A stretch of 64,000 bases of DNA, from NCBI GenBank assembly GCA_015501055.1, contig JADNYV010000004.1, positions 682,001 to 746,000 of the forward strand, in the 5' to 3' direction. The stretch is from Mucidula mucida. Lineage: Eukaryota > Basidiomycota > Agaricomycetes > Agaricales > Physalacriaceae. A model generated the notes under the pieces. The model had not been told where the DNA came from and searched no databases. It saw nothing but the letters and a program-made list of their open reading frames with translations. Numbering within the stretch: position 1 is the first letter of the stretch; each line of letters starts with the position of its first letter. The position numbers and the translations under genes are program-made. Of this stretch, positions 1 through 10,689 are shown in pieces.

Positions 1-424
1 ATTTCCAGGGGCACATCCGTCAGTTTGACATGCACGGATGAGGAAAATGCAAAGGTCCGGCGGATGACACCTGCCCCTGCGGTGCCCGAGCACATTGCGA
101 GCAGTGAGGCGGCCTCTTGAACGATCATTCTGTCGATTCTGGGTCGGAGATTTCTTCTATCTCGCAGAGGGAGACTAGCGCAGTGAGCCAGCGTATCGCG
201 TGTGTCCGCTCAAAAGGATCGGATACCCAGTCATTGGCATGGTTCAGCGCCTGCGAATGGACTGAGGCTCTCCGGCGCTTTGATCCGCGTACTGGGGGAT
301 TGTAGATGTCGCGTAGATAGCGGAGAAACGTCAGTAGCTCGTCGGATGATCGTGATGAGATTTTTTTGATAGCAGGGAGGTATGAAGTAGGTGGTTGTGG
401 ATAAGAGAGAGTCGAAAAGGTCAT
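1..424 (-). CDS. Partial lysine methyltransferase-like protein (N-terminal part)
   Basis: The gene runs off the left edge; only its N-terminal half is present. Translation from the ATG at 424 gives a segment with VRGSKRR and SDPFERTHAIRWLTALVS, then, in the next frame, EAASLLAMCSGTAGAG and VKLTDVPLE. I recognise these as the pre-catalytic region of fungal proteins in the lysine methyltransferase family (Methyltransf_16, METTL21/FAM86-like), which sits ahead of the SAM-binding core. The core itself lies outside the window. The two parts are in different frames, with a TGA at 125-127; they join if one base is gained or lost near 125-140. No GT-AG intron of normal size explains the change, so this is a frameshift or a sequence error. 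The family call is from remembered conservation and is moderate. Confidence 0.5.
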
Positions 425-1098
425 TGATAGACCGTCTAAAGGGCAATGGTTGGGGTTTGAACGTGAAGCAAGCGTTGCGTATGACTTGCCTATAGTGGTC
501 TAATTCTAAGAGCGTTCTTTTGCGCCGGGCCTCTGCGGCCCGGATGCAGCGTAGTAAAACCTCAAGTTAGTGTTCAATCCATCTAATCGCGTGTTTTGAC
601 GCGTCAATGCAGCGAGCGAGAACTGGAGGGTCACCATACTACGCTTCGCTATGACTCTTGGGAACTTATGGACGTGTGAAGACATGAAAAAGGATTGATA
701 GACTTTTTAGGTAGCGCTGGCTGAGTTGCTATTTCCTAATTGAGCTGGAAACGGTGACCATTGGTACAGATGCACGGACGAATAGAGGCAGAGGCAGCAT
801 CGATAAGTCGCAATCATAGTAAAGAACGCTGTATCGTATCAAAACTTACATACGGGTGTGTCTGGCAAGGTCACACAGTGATCTCTAGATAATAAACTCT
901 GCCCCATTGAGAGTTTGGGAAGGGCGTACGGTGTTACGAGATTGCAGCCAACTCAGGCTTGCAGACCAACCACAGGCCATTCGCCTATGTCGAACGCAAA
1001 CTTCCGAAATCAAATGTGCGCAATGTGACGACTAAAGGGAGCGCTAGTGGATTATAAGATTGAAAAGATCAGCGGAAAGACTCACTTTCAGACTCACC
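425..1098. other. Intergenic region, no gene seen
   Basis: A 674-bp gap between two divergent genes. Only short open frames without conserved features are present, so it presumably holds both promoters. No repeat or RNA gene was recognised. Confidence 0.5.
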
Positions 1099-1649
1099 AT
1101 GAGCGAACTATCAAACCTCGTCCTTGCCCTCATCAACGATATCAACACCAAAAACTACGATGATCTTTTGGCAATGCTCTCCCCAGAGTTCGTTCATGGA
1201 TTCCTACCTGCTTCCCTCGGAAAGCTCAATATGGGAGCGGAGAACCGCAATCGCGAACAGTTCATCGCTTTTCTAAAGGCAATGGAGCAGTCCGTAGCCG
1301 CCTTCGGAGTAAGTCATCCTTAATTGCCGTGACATCCAGTTTCTCAGAGAGAGATAGCTTCAACCGCCGTTGGAACTATTCGAGTCGAGAGACGCGACAG
1401 GAAGAGACACGGTCATAGCTCATGTGAGTCTAGTTCCTATGTTCTTCGACGGATGATCTGAGCCTCCAATAGCTCGTGACGGACGGGAAGTCCGTCTCTG
1501 GCAAGCCGTTTTTGAATGAGTACATCATGATCATCAAGTTTGACGGCGCGGAGGGTAGTCGAAAGATTTGGAAGATATCCGAATTTGTGGACTCGAAATA
1601 TTCGTACGATCGCCTCATGGCTGAGATGGGTACACAGTCTCAGCCATAA
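1099..1649 (+). CDS. NTF2-like/SnoaL-like small protein
   Basis: Three exons (1099-1308, 1358-1423, 1473-1649) give an intact 150-residue protein. Both introns are 49 nt with GT-AG ends. The start is the ATG at 1099 in good context; the frame is open upstream but has no other ATG. The product has the size and pattern of a single-domain NTF2-like/SnoaL-like protein: an N-terminal helix with NDINTKNYDDLLAMLSPEFV, then beta strands around FLNEYIMIIKF and a C-terminal KIWKISEFVDSKY. Such folds serve as small-molecule enzymes or binding modules in fungi, and the substrate cannot be told from sequence. No neighbour suggests a pathway. Confidence 0.72.
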
Positions 1650-2077
1650 GCTGATAGCGACTGGGGCGAGGAGAGAATTCAATGACCTTGGTATACTGTA
1701 CGGGTTGAAATATCAATGAAGGACTCGCCGCCACAAACCAGTGGTACATTTATCGATCCTGGAATGGAGGTATACAGAATTAGTTGATCTCTCGGAGTCG
1801 TCGTTGGCTTGCAAGTCGTTGGTTTTAATGAGAGAGGCACGCCCTGTTCGGCATCTGCCGATCGTGCGTAAATCCCTGCATAAATTGTTCGTCAGTTATC
1901 ATTCTGTTGCTTTCTCATAGCCTACTTAGTCTATACAACATCATTGTCGTTCCGGACATACTGAGTGGAGGGCGAGGAGCAGATGCTTGCCGCTAAAAAG
2001 CGTAAGCATATCAGACAAAGCAGCAGCCGAGCAGCCGCCCGCCGCCGTGAGCTGCCGTGCCGCCGTTATTTCGTTGA
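1650..2077. other. Intergenic region, no gene seen
   Basis: Sequence between the NTF2-like gene and the hAT transposon. A GC-rich stretch at about 2020-2067, rich in GCC and CAG triplets, lies just outside the element. No open frame with recognisable features was found. Confidence 0.5.
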
Positions 2078-2085
2078 TCGTCATC
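2078..2085. repeat. Target site duplication, left copy (hAT)
   Basis: Octamer TCGTCATC abutting the left terminal inverted repeat, identical to the octamer at 6110-6117. Confidence 0.92.
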
Positions 2086-2106
2086 TAGTGCTGCCGCGAG
2101 TCGAGT
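2086..2106 (+). repeat. Left terminal inverted repeat of hAT element
   Basis: Begins TAGTGCTGCCG; pairs with 6089-6109 on the other strand with one mismatch at position 12. It is followed by subterminal CGAGT motifs. Confidence 0.9.
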
Positions 2107-2373
2107 CGAGCTCAGATCGAGCGAGAAGACCCGGGTGAGCTGGCTTGTTTGGAACGAGTGGACAACGAGTTCAGATCAAGCTGCCTCAAGCCCAAGACCC
2201 AAAATGGCAAGTCGGCACAACGGCATGTACTGAGAGCTTGTCGTCTTCACCAAGTCTTCAACATCTCGTTCGTGGACTCAGAATAGCATTCGATAAAGTA
2301 CTATACACATAAGTGAATATGAGAAGTATTATACGAAGTATGAACAATCTATATTAGGTAAGTAGAGGTAACA

Positions 2374-5300
2374 CTAGACAGCAGAATTAATCAGTTTCCA
2401 AAGGTCATTGATTTGACCATGGCTTATAAGGTGTTCTATGGTAGATGGAGGAATATTAATCACCTCCAACTCCTCTGAGGTACAAACAAGGTCACCAAAG
2501 AATGATAAACGGTCTGCACGGAACGAAAATTTAAGTATCTGGAGAACTTCCATTAGAATAGGTGAAATAGCAGCACGTCGGAGACCATCCGTCTCTTTAC
2601 TTGACGAAAAGACACGTTCGCAAGGGACAGCTGATGCCTGAGCAGGTAAAACATCCATTGCAAGTCGGAACAACAACGGGAGTTTGGCACGTCGCTCCTA
2701 GACAAAAGTGTTAGCTCTGAAATCGGAGATGTCAAGGGCTACTTACTCCCCAGTGCGCGACAATGTCAAAATCCTCGAGCGCAATGGCCGCGGCCTCTTC
2801 CTCCTCCTCCGTGGCGTTTGGCGGGGCCTCCCCAAGGATACCTTCCTCCTCATACTTGGCCAGTTCATGATCAACGGCATTCTTGTCATCCATCTCAAGT
2901 TGCTGCTGCACCGCAGGAGAGTCGGGTAGTGGCGGTGTTTGAGCCATGACATTTGGGTTGCTCTGACGCTGGCCCATTGCACGGAATCGAGCTAAACCTG
3001 ACTTCTGCTTCCGGCTAGCAGAGGGGATGGAAGATACACTGACAGTTCTACGAACTGGTGTCGTAGGTGCCGATGCCATGCGGGCTGCACGATCGGATCG
3101 TCGAAATTTGAGCATCTATAAGAACCTCGTTAATCTCGAATTTTACCAGAAGAGATGGTACGCACTGCTTCACGGACTTGAGTTCGAGCAGCTGAATAAT
3201 CGCCGAAGGACCAGTTGTCTCGGATCCACTTGAACTTCATAGTCGGATTTAGGACTAGAAACAATTAATACGATGTTGTCAACACAGATATAGACTCACC
3301 AATCGCGAGATTGTAGATCTTCGCCTTGCGGGAGTATGCCAGATACTCTTCGAGCTTGTTGATCGAAGCTTCAATGGCATGTCGGAGCTTGGGAATTTCC
3401 TTTGTGAGGCGACGAAGCTTTGTGAGCAGCTCCTCATACAGAGGAATAACGATGGACAGTGTCGGTGTCTGCTCGGCAGAGACGAGCTCTTGAACCTGAT
3501 GGGCATATGACAGAAATTCACGAATGTCGCGTAGAACAGTCAGCTCCATCTCCGAGAGCGCATACATCGCAAGATCATCGCTATTGGCCATCATGCGTTG
3601 AACGGGCTAGCAAGGAGGTGAGTCGAAGTCATAGCCCATCCAAATTTGACTTACAAGATCAAGTTCGATAACCCGGTCAATCATCAAGAATGTCGATGAC
3701 CATCGCGTGTCGACATCCTTCAATAGTTGCAAGAGATCAATCGCAACAGGAGGATTACCCCAACCACCAGAGAGATTGCCCTCAACAATAGTGGCACGAA
3801 GTTCCTTTCGCCGCCCATCGGAGGCCCGGAGCTTCTCAACCACTTTGCGCGCAGATGCAACAGTATCACTCTCCAAAGCAGCACAATAGATCGTATCGTT
3901 GACGAGTTCAATTGACTTGACAATCTCGTCGTTATAATTCTCGAGAGGCAGATCCGGATCGTTCCAAGGAAGCACCGTACAATGTTTAAGACCGTGCTTC
4001 ACGGCGATGTTAACGACGTGGGGGAAACAACTAAAATTCAAGTCAGTTGCAAGTAACATGAAGAAGACTATGCTTACCGAATACGATTACCCTCGACACT
4101 GAAAGGGATATCAAGCTTTCCAAGTTCCTTCGCCATGTCGTCCATCATCGTATTATTATTGCTGGCGTTATCGAGGGTGATGAGACCGATCTACGCAACA
4201 ATTCAACATCACATCACAAAGACATCGACAATCACTGACCTTGTTGAGAGTTCCGATCTCCTTCATCACGTCAAGGAAAACCTTCGCAAGGTTCACACCT
4301 GTATGGCTCTCGTCCAGGCCTCGGAATGCCACCAAATCGGTACGAAGAACTAAACGACCACTGGCATCACACATGATATAGTGCGCCGTGATTGCCATAT
4401 AGGATTGGAGGTTTTTACGCGACCATATATCGGACGTAAATGACACGCGTCCCATGGCGTTCTGAATGCGGTCGATAATCGCCTTATACTCCTTCTCGAA
4501 GGCCTCAAAGATCATGTCCGTGAGCTTTGTGCGATGCGGGAGGTCCTTCTTGGTTATATGTTCCTGTCCGAGAAATAGTAAGAGGTCGCGAAGTTCGGGC
4601 GAATCGACAACATCGAGAGACTGAAGACAGCATTAGCAAATAGAAAGCATCGGCAAGATAAATCTTTGACCTGATCGTCGACAGCAATCCACCTGATCAA
4701 GCGTTTGTAGAAACCCTTGATAGAGAACTTCTCCTGCTCGCTAGGTGGATCCTGTGCGATATCCTCCGGCCTAAGGACAGTTTGCCACCCTTTCAGCTTA
4801 AGATTCCACACCGACGTCCGCCAAAGATCACCGTGTTCCTTCTCCATATGCTTTCGGATCGTCTTGGATTGTCCATCAACGTTAGCCCATGTCGTCCAGT
4901 CCCTGGTAATAAAAATCAGTTGCTGAATTGAGAGAAGAATAGATAACCTACTTGCACAGTTTACAGCCCAGGTGACTAAACTCTTTCCGGGAGGGATAGG
5001 TTTTTGAGCATGGCTCAGCCTCCGGCAGCGATACGGGATCCGGAGATGTAAGACCACGAACGAAATACCAGACATCGGTAGCTGCATCGGCACAAATGTT
5101 GGCCTTGGGCTTGCGAGCGATCGACTCGAAGTGCGTGCCAGAAGAGAATGCACGAGGAATGGAATGTTCATCCTCAGTGATTGGCCCGACACCCGGTACG
5201 GCTGGTCCGCCAGATTCATTAGCGGATGGATGAGATTGCGACGGCGTGTCAGCTCCTGCAGGCTGCGAGTGTGTTGTTCTTGGACGACCTGCGCCAGCAT

Positions 5301-5797
5301 TGACGCGAGTACGTTTCGGCGCGTGAGGATTAGCAGTGGCAGTCGATGATGCAGAGGTGGCTGTTTGACGAGGGTGTTTTTGACGCGAAGAAGTGTTGGT
5401 GCCAGCATTGGTGATGTCGTTCAATTGGGCTGACGTCCCTGGGCCTGAGGATGGAAATGGAATGGAGGATGGCCCAGGGTGCTGCTGAGCGGGAAATGGT
5501 CCATATGCGTGGGGTCCTTGAGGCGGCGCCTGCGACGGCATGTAGACGTTGTAGTACCAGGCGGAGTATTGCTCCAGACTAGTAAATCCGGGAGGTAATT
5601 GCAATGGTGGCCCGAGAGGCCGCTCGACTGGACCACATATACATGAATGCAGCTCATGGCGGCAACCCGGGCAAACACCTTGCATCCAGCTAAGCAAGGA
5701 TGGGATAGTTCAGCGCAATTCAAGGCACCTGGCCACCTATTTGTACTCCGGCGCAGCGATCACGGGCACCGACACGACGCGACGCGCTTGAAGCCAT
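2374..5797 (-). CDS. hAT-family transposase
   Basis: Nine exons can be joined with consistent phase and GT-AG introns of about 50 nt: to 4952, 4902-4671, 4620-4240, 4190-4078, 4030-3655, 3606-3300, 3254-3166, 3115-2747 and 2697-2374, roughly 980 residues. The N-terminal third is Pro/Ser-rich. Next comes a BED-like region with GCKLCK and an HMEKEH His pair. The catalytic core carries FTSDIWSRKNLQSYMAITAHY and ITLDNASNN. The C-terminal hAT dimerisation domain reads ASAVPCERVFSSSKETDGLR. The first exon is uncertain. An ATG at 5797, about 40 bp below a TATA-like sequence (5838-5846), may join through an extra intron; otherwise translation starts at an in-frame ATG near 5685. No stop or frameshift interrupts the modelled coding sequence, so the enzyme could be functional. 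Confidence 0.9.
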
Positions 5798-6088
5798 TGT
5801 CAACAATCGGTCGTATGGCACAGCCACGGCGAGCGCCTATATAAAGTGCCGCTGCGTCTGCGTCGTTACCAACCAACGGTCACCCCACTATTGAAATGCG
5901 TAAAAGAGTCGATTTTTACAGCAGTGAAGCGTGAACAAAGATGAACATGATGATAGATAGATTGAAAGATATTAAAGTCCCGCACTGATGTGCATCACGC
6001 AGGCTGACAGAGCGAGTTGATGGACTCGCTTCCTCAGTTACCATATCAAGTAACGAGCGAGTCGACTCGAGTTCAGGGTCCGAGTTGA

Positions 6089-6109
6089 ACTCGACTCACG
6101 GCAGCACTA
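6089..6109 (-). repeat. Right terminal inverted repeat of hAT element
   Basis: Read from 6109 inward it begins TAGTGCTGCCG and matches the left repeat except at position 12. Further CGAGT/ACTCG motifs lie just inside. Confidence 0.9.
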
Positions 6110-6117
6110 TCGTCATC
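6110..6117. repeat. Target site duplication, right copy (hAT)
   Basis: Octamer TCGTCATC abutting the right terminal inverted repeat, identical to 2078-2085. Confidence 0.92.
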
Positions 6118-6488
6118 CCATTTTGCCGTTTACCATCAACTCAGATAAACAACTCCGGTGGAGTTGCAATGCGATGTATTATGGTAGGCAGCCTTCCTGA
6201 AGTAGACCTGGGATAGATGTCGGACTATATGCTTAGGACGGCTTTCTCAATCGTGGACCACTCGACGTCTCGAGCAATGTCGTTCACAGTGGAGCCATAC
6301 ACTGTACAGTGCGCGTAAGCATCGCCGGGTATTGAGGTAACTAATCAGCAGCCCGAACGAATGATTGGAAGACTATGATGAAGCCTCGCGGCTCAGTGCC
6401 TAAGGACATCGACACGGACGTTGTGACTAAAGAGTATATTTGGCCATGTACCTAACGAGCGCGTTATCTACCATACAGTCGCGTTTCA
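6118..6488. other. Intergenic region upstream of FAD monooxygenase
   Basis: A 371-bp gap between the hAT insertion and the monooxygenase start. No gene was seen; it probably contains that gene's promoter. Confidence 0.5.
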
Positions 6489-8074
6489 ATGGCTCCTTCG
6501 AAAGTTTTAATTGTATGTTTTCTTTTTTTTGTCGATCCGAACTTGTGTTTATCAGCTACAATCGCGTAGGTTGGTGCTGGGCTCACAGGCCTTGTCCTCG
6601 CGCTTTCGTTATTACAAAATGGCATTCCCATTCGCATTATCGACAAACTCTCCAGTAACAAGGTAATAAGGCTCAAAGGCTCCATTATCCAAATCCGTGA
6701 CTACTCTTCTCGAACCTCAATTCCACATCTTAGTTCTGAGAGCCCAGGACTTTGGAAGTCTACCAACGACTATGGCTACTCCCTGAGCTCTTGGCCATTA
6801 GCATGGAAATGCCATCCGCTAAAGCGCATATCCCGAACGGTCAGAACCTTGCGTTCGAGATGGCTTCAGTTCTGGAGGACTTTCGTGGTTGTCTGAACGT
6901 ATGCCGCCACGTCTCACCATTGCTTCAGTGCGTGATTGACGTGTTTTGTTTAGAACAATCCCATCGTCTTGAGCCAATATCACCACGAAGAGTTTCTCAG
7001 GAACCGCATTACGAAGAACTACGGCTGCCAGGTCGAATCAGGAACGGAGCTGGTGTCGTTCGAGCCAGATGAACGCGGTGTCGTTGCGCGCCTGAAGAAA
7101 CATCACGCTCATAGTTCCAATGCAGAGGAGATTGTCTGGACCCCGTATCTTGTAGGCGCAGATGGCGGTCATAGTGTCGTTCGCAAGATAGCTGGCCTAC
7201 AAGACATGAAGAGCGAAGGGCCAATGCTAGAGACCTTCCAATTGGGTCGCGTCTTCGTTGCGGGCGGTATGTTGCAACGACACCAGTCACAGACGTTGGC
7301 CAATCTTTGTGAACAGATGCATGCCATGTTCATAGCCCTGTGGGCGGGCAAGGCCTGAATACTAGTGTTCAGGACGCTTGAGCTTTCAATCAATTCTCAT
7401 CAACCCTCATATTGATGGACCCCAGTTCAACCTAGGATGGAAACTTGCACTCGTCCTCAAGGGCCTACCATCACAGAGTCTACTGGGAACATACTGTTTT
7501 GAGCGCGTCCTTGTCGTTGCGGCCATGCTTCAGAAAACTAATCGCCTTACTGGGAAGATCACAGAAAACATCAAGACTGCTTCACCTGTTAGCTTTGTGA
7601 GCGATATCACATACAGAGGAAGCCGCATCATCGTTGATGACTACGCCTCTGCCGGAGAATTCGTCGATTTCTACGGGTCCGGTGTAGATGGAAGTGCACG
7701 TGCTGGTGATAGAGCGCCCGACGCACCTGGTCTACTGACCGAGTCTGGGGAAGTGACGACTCTATTCGACTCTGGCGTCTTTGCCTCGAATGCGCATACT
7801 GTGATAACGTTTGCCAAAGAGCCTCCTCAGAAGCTGTTGCCTGTGCCAAATCCCGGACTGGTCAGGGTTGCCATTATAGTTCCACAAGGTTCAGCTTCTG
7901 GTTTCATTCCTGGGGGGTCGCGTCCTTGTCGATTCAGAAGGCTTCATAGAGAAACATTACAGAGTGAAGGAACGAGACTTGAAGTTCTTAGTGGTGCGAC
8001 CAGATGGTGTGATTGGCGCGCTCACAAAGGGTATTGACGGACTGAAGACATACTTTCGGAAGATATTTGTATAA
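6489..8074 (+). CDS. FAD-dependent aromatic monooxygenase (probably disrupted)
   Basis: Exons 6489-6512, 6570-6696, 6741-6898, 6954-7266, 7317-7378 and 7426-8074 assemble a flavin monooxygenase of the PHBH/phenol hydroxylase type. The dinucleotide-binding motif VGAGLTGLVLALSLL is split by intron 1. QPRTLEVYQRL, YLVGADGGHSVVRKIAGL and HSPVGGQGLNTSVQDA follow, the last being the second FAD motif. The C-terminal thioredoxin-like domain has RAGDRAPDAPGLL. Such enzymes hydroxylate aromatic substrates using NAD(P)H and oxygen. Two defects are visible. The intron at 7379-7425 lacks a GT donor (GACGCT followed by TGAGCT). A run of six G at 7912-7917 shifts the frame; five would restore PGGRVLVDSEGF and the expected C terminus. 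It is convergent with RMI1, 62 bp apart. Either a young pseudogene or a gene with sequence errors. Confidence 0.78.
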
Positions 8075-8136
8075 CACTTGTAACGACAACTATATGGGGT
8101 ATTTAATATACGTATGGACGAGATATACAAACGAGA

Positions 8137-9562
8137 TCAGTCCGATAGCTCGATAATGTCTACATCTTCTACAGCTGCTGGGTTTGCTACTCTTCTCCTC
8201 ACATGGCGCGTCGGTACGGGCATATTCTCTTTATCTTCATCGTCCGATATATCGATTACATCCATGTCATCTGGAGGTGGCACAGCGTCGTCTATGGTGG
8301 ATGAAGAGGGGCGAGAAACCATGCTCTTCGTTTGAGTCTGGTCTACTGCGGCCCATAGCTCCTCGTTAGCAAAGTCATCGTCGTCTCCAAACTCAGAGGA
8401 CGCGTCTTGAGCCCGTGCAGGAGCTACAGGTTTATCTTCATCGTCGTCACTGTCAATGATTATGGTACGAGAGGAAGAACCGATGGGGGAAAGTGAAATG
8501 CTCGCTGCGAGTTGACTGTCGACTTGCGTTGGACCATCAAAGAAGGAAGACGTGTGATTAACCAGAGTGGCAGCAGAGGCTAAGGAATCTGGAACGCGTC
8601 GCCGCCGTGGTTGGTCCTCGTCGTCCATGTGATCGTGTAAAGTCGGAGACAGCGGCCGAGGAGGTGATATCTCGCGTAACGGAGATCGGGGACCGGGTGC
8701 TGGACGAGGTTGTGGTGGGTGCTGCATGTCGACTTGGGGTATATCAAGCCTGTATTGTGATGTCAGAGGCGAATGACGCGTAAATGTGGCCATACCCAAG
8801 ACGCAGGTGCAAGCTTCGCGTGAAGTTTCCCCGCTGATTGGCCTCGCGGTCCTCGGTCATATGTTCTTTGAGTGTAACGCATCGTGGTTCAAGGAAAGCT
8901 ATTCCTCGGCGGACTTTACAGTCTTTGAGCAGAAGCTGCTAGCAGTGTCAGAACGGTTATGTGGCCGGCAAGTCACACACCTTGTATCCCAGTGGTGTTG
9001 TCCCCAGTCGAAGCTGTGGTAAACTGCGGTACTCCATAGCCTTGAGGGTTATTGCGCCATCGGTGAGTTCCATGCTGAGCATGCTCCTGGGATAGTTCGG
9101 TATGGGCCCTTCTCCTTCAACATCGACATCGCCCTCGCCTTCTTCCTCTTCACCAGCAGCCAGCCTCTCCTCCCTTGTTAATCGCACCTTGTTCAGGTTA
9201 TATGCACTGATCCCGATATCTGTAATGGATATAATCTCGACCAGAACTGGCGGCCCCGATATCCGTGTTTGCTTTTGGTCCGTATCTGCGACATGAGTTG
9301 GTAGGCCTGTGCCATGCAGCATGGAATCTTGCAAGTTAGACGAGAGCAGCTGAGACTCTACTTCTTGAATGATTGTGGCCATCTGAGTGGCTGGATTGAG
9401 CGCCTTGTCCTCTACGACCCAGTCGTAGCATGCTTGCAGCCATTCCTTTGGAGATCATCGGTAAATGAGTGGCTCCGTGACGTGCAGCGCGCTTACCGGG
9501 TCAATGCGCGGCCGCGGATAGTTTTGCGAGAGAAAGTCGGTCACCGCCGTGGGCACGTCCAT
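8137..9562 (-). CDS. RMI1: RecQ-mediated genome instability protein 1
   Basis: Four exons (9562-9497, 9445-8981, 8935-8796, 8749-8137) give an intact 427-residue protein. RMI1 is the OB-fold partner of Top3 and the RecQ helicase in dissolving double Holliday junctions in the nucleus. The signature regions are present in order: the N-terminal helical part with EWLQACYDWV (residues 23-32), then the OB fold with PRSMLSMELTDGAITLKAME, LPQLRLGTTPLGYK and VRRGIAFLEPRCVTL. The C-terminal third is low-complexity, acidic and proline-rich with DSDDDED and IDISDDEDKEN stretches, possibly SUMO-interacting; this is not part of the family core. Intron phases all match. The 3' end abuts the monooxygenase gene. 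Confidence 0.92.
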
Positions 9563-9865
9563 GGCGGCAGGATGAAGGAAACGAGTTCGCGTTCAGCTTC
9601 AAAGACCTCACGATCACATGTGCTTGCTTTGTTCCCAATTTGATATTCCTTCCCTGTTCCTTCCCAACCATCACATACAGGTTCGACGAATGACAGCCAG
9701 CTTGGACGAATGACGAAGTAAATGGAAACAGATATATTTTACAGTAGCAAGACGACTATGGCGTATACTATGGCTTCTCCTAGGCAGTGTAACTCTTCCT
9801 CGTGAAACGGATTGGCAGCACTAGCGGCACTTTAGGCGAAACCGAAGCCTGGCTGGTCATGAGCA
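9563..9865. other. Intergenic region, no gene seen
   Basis: About 300 bp between the RMI1 start and the 3' end of the next minus-strand gene; it presumably holds the RMI1 promoter. Nothing else was recognised. Confidence 0.5.
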
Positions 9866-10430
9866 TCACTCTACGCAGCTCTGAAGTTCACATACCAAAT
9901 TAACTTTGCGCGGATTTTGATTCTCTTTGCTATCATTGTCTGGAGCGCGGTCATCCACCTCGTCTTCCTCCGATTCGGGTCTGAATGTTCTGGATTTCAT
10001 GACGCGCTCCACCTTGACTTCGGAATCTCTCTTCCTCTTCTTTCCTCGCGTGGTGACCTGAGAGCACATAAGTTTATCATGACAGCATCCTGACCGCTAC
10101 TTACAGACTCAACGGCGACGACATCCTTGGCCTGTATCTTGTCCTTTGGTATCTTCTTTTTGTGCGTTTTCCTATCTTCGTGTATCTTCCAGTTATGCGG
10201 AGTGTATAGAGACACTTTGTTCAATGCGATCTCCTTCGCACACAGTTTGCACAAGACAGTGTGTGGTTTGACCCACCCGATGTGCGGATGGTTGCTTAAT
10301 TCGTCCCGTCGATTGATTTCTGCGGACGTCAACTCCCTCTCCAACGTCGTGTCATCAGGCGTCGGATGTGATGGAGGAGTGGTGGGCTTCGGCGCCGAAG
10401 AGGTGGAAGTGGATTGTCTGGTTTGACGCA
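9866..10430 (-). CDS. Small basic protein with Cys/His zinc-finger-like motif
   Basis: Start at the ATG at 10430 (MRQTRQSTSTSS), about 50 bp below a TATA-like GTATAAAG (10477-10484). Exon 1 ends at a GTAAGT donor near 10104; exon 2 begins after CTCTCAG near 10057 and reads VTTRGKKRKRDSEVKVERVMK to a stop at 9866, unless a last intron starts at GTATGT. The central motif has C-x2-C (VLCKLCAKEI), then a tryptophan and two histidines (NWKIHEDRKTHKKK), a C2H2-like spacing that could bind zinc. The C-terminal part is highly charged. I do not recognise a named family. The gene at 10690-11417 has the same C-x2-C...W-x2-H...H layout and shares a promoter motif, so the two are probably paralogues. Confidence 0.6.
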
Positions 10431-10523
10431 TGGTGCTGAACTGGTGTGTAGGACGACGCGTAAATGTGCACGTACCTTTATACCCCTCTATGGCGCCAGT
10501 TCCCGCACAATGGATTGTGGACG

Positions 10524-10539
10524 GCCCATTGTGCCACTC
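10524..10539 (-). promoter_or_regulatory. Shared 16-bp upstream element, copy 1
   Basis: On the minus strand GAGTGGCACAATGGGC, about 95-110 bp upstream of the ATG at 10430 and about 40 bp upstream of its TATA-like box. The identical 16-mer occurs at 11522-11537 in the same orientation and similar position before the neighbouring paralogue. Confidence 0.45.
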
Positions 10540-10689
10540 AATAGGCATGTGGGCATGAATGGTTTGTGGACGATCAACGATCGGCTGTGCCACTGACAAC
10601 TGAGCTACAGCCATGATGATTGTTTACATTACGATGTGGACGAAAGAAGGTGCGCTTCATACTACATAATGATTAAATGTGGCAATTGA

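Larger units (their letters stand above)
2086..6109 (-). mobile_element. Complete hAT DNA transposon (4,024 bp)
   Basis: The element starts TAGTGCTGCCGCGAGTCGAG at 2086. Its right end read inward from 6109 is TAGTGCTGCCGTGAGTCGAG, a terminal inverted repeat of about 21 bp with one mismatch. The octamer TCGTCATC sits directly outside both ends (2078-2085 and 6110-6117), a perfect 8-bp target site duplication as expected for hAT elements. Subterminal zones carry repeated CGAGT/ACTCG motifs (about 2097-2180 and 6050-6095), which hAT transposases commonly bind. It encodes one spliced transposase on the minus strand with no interrupting stop or frameshift in the nine exons modelled. Intact coding sequence plus an undecayed duplication suggest recent insertion and possible autonomy; activity is inferred. 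Confidence 0.93.

Noticed and set aside
2020..2070. GCC/CAG-rich tract next to the hAT element as possible part of its terminus
   Set aside because: It lies outside the target site duplication at 2078-2085, so it is flanking host sequence.
4554..5408. Long minus-strand frame of 284 codons inside the hAT element
   Set aside because: It overlaps the transposase exons in another frame, has no conserved motifs and begins at a non-ATG codon.
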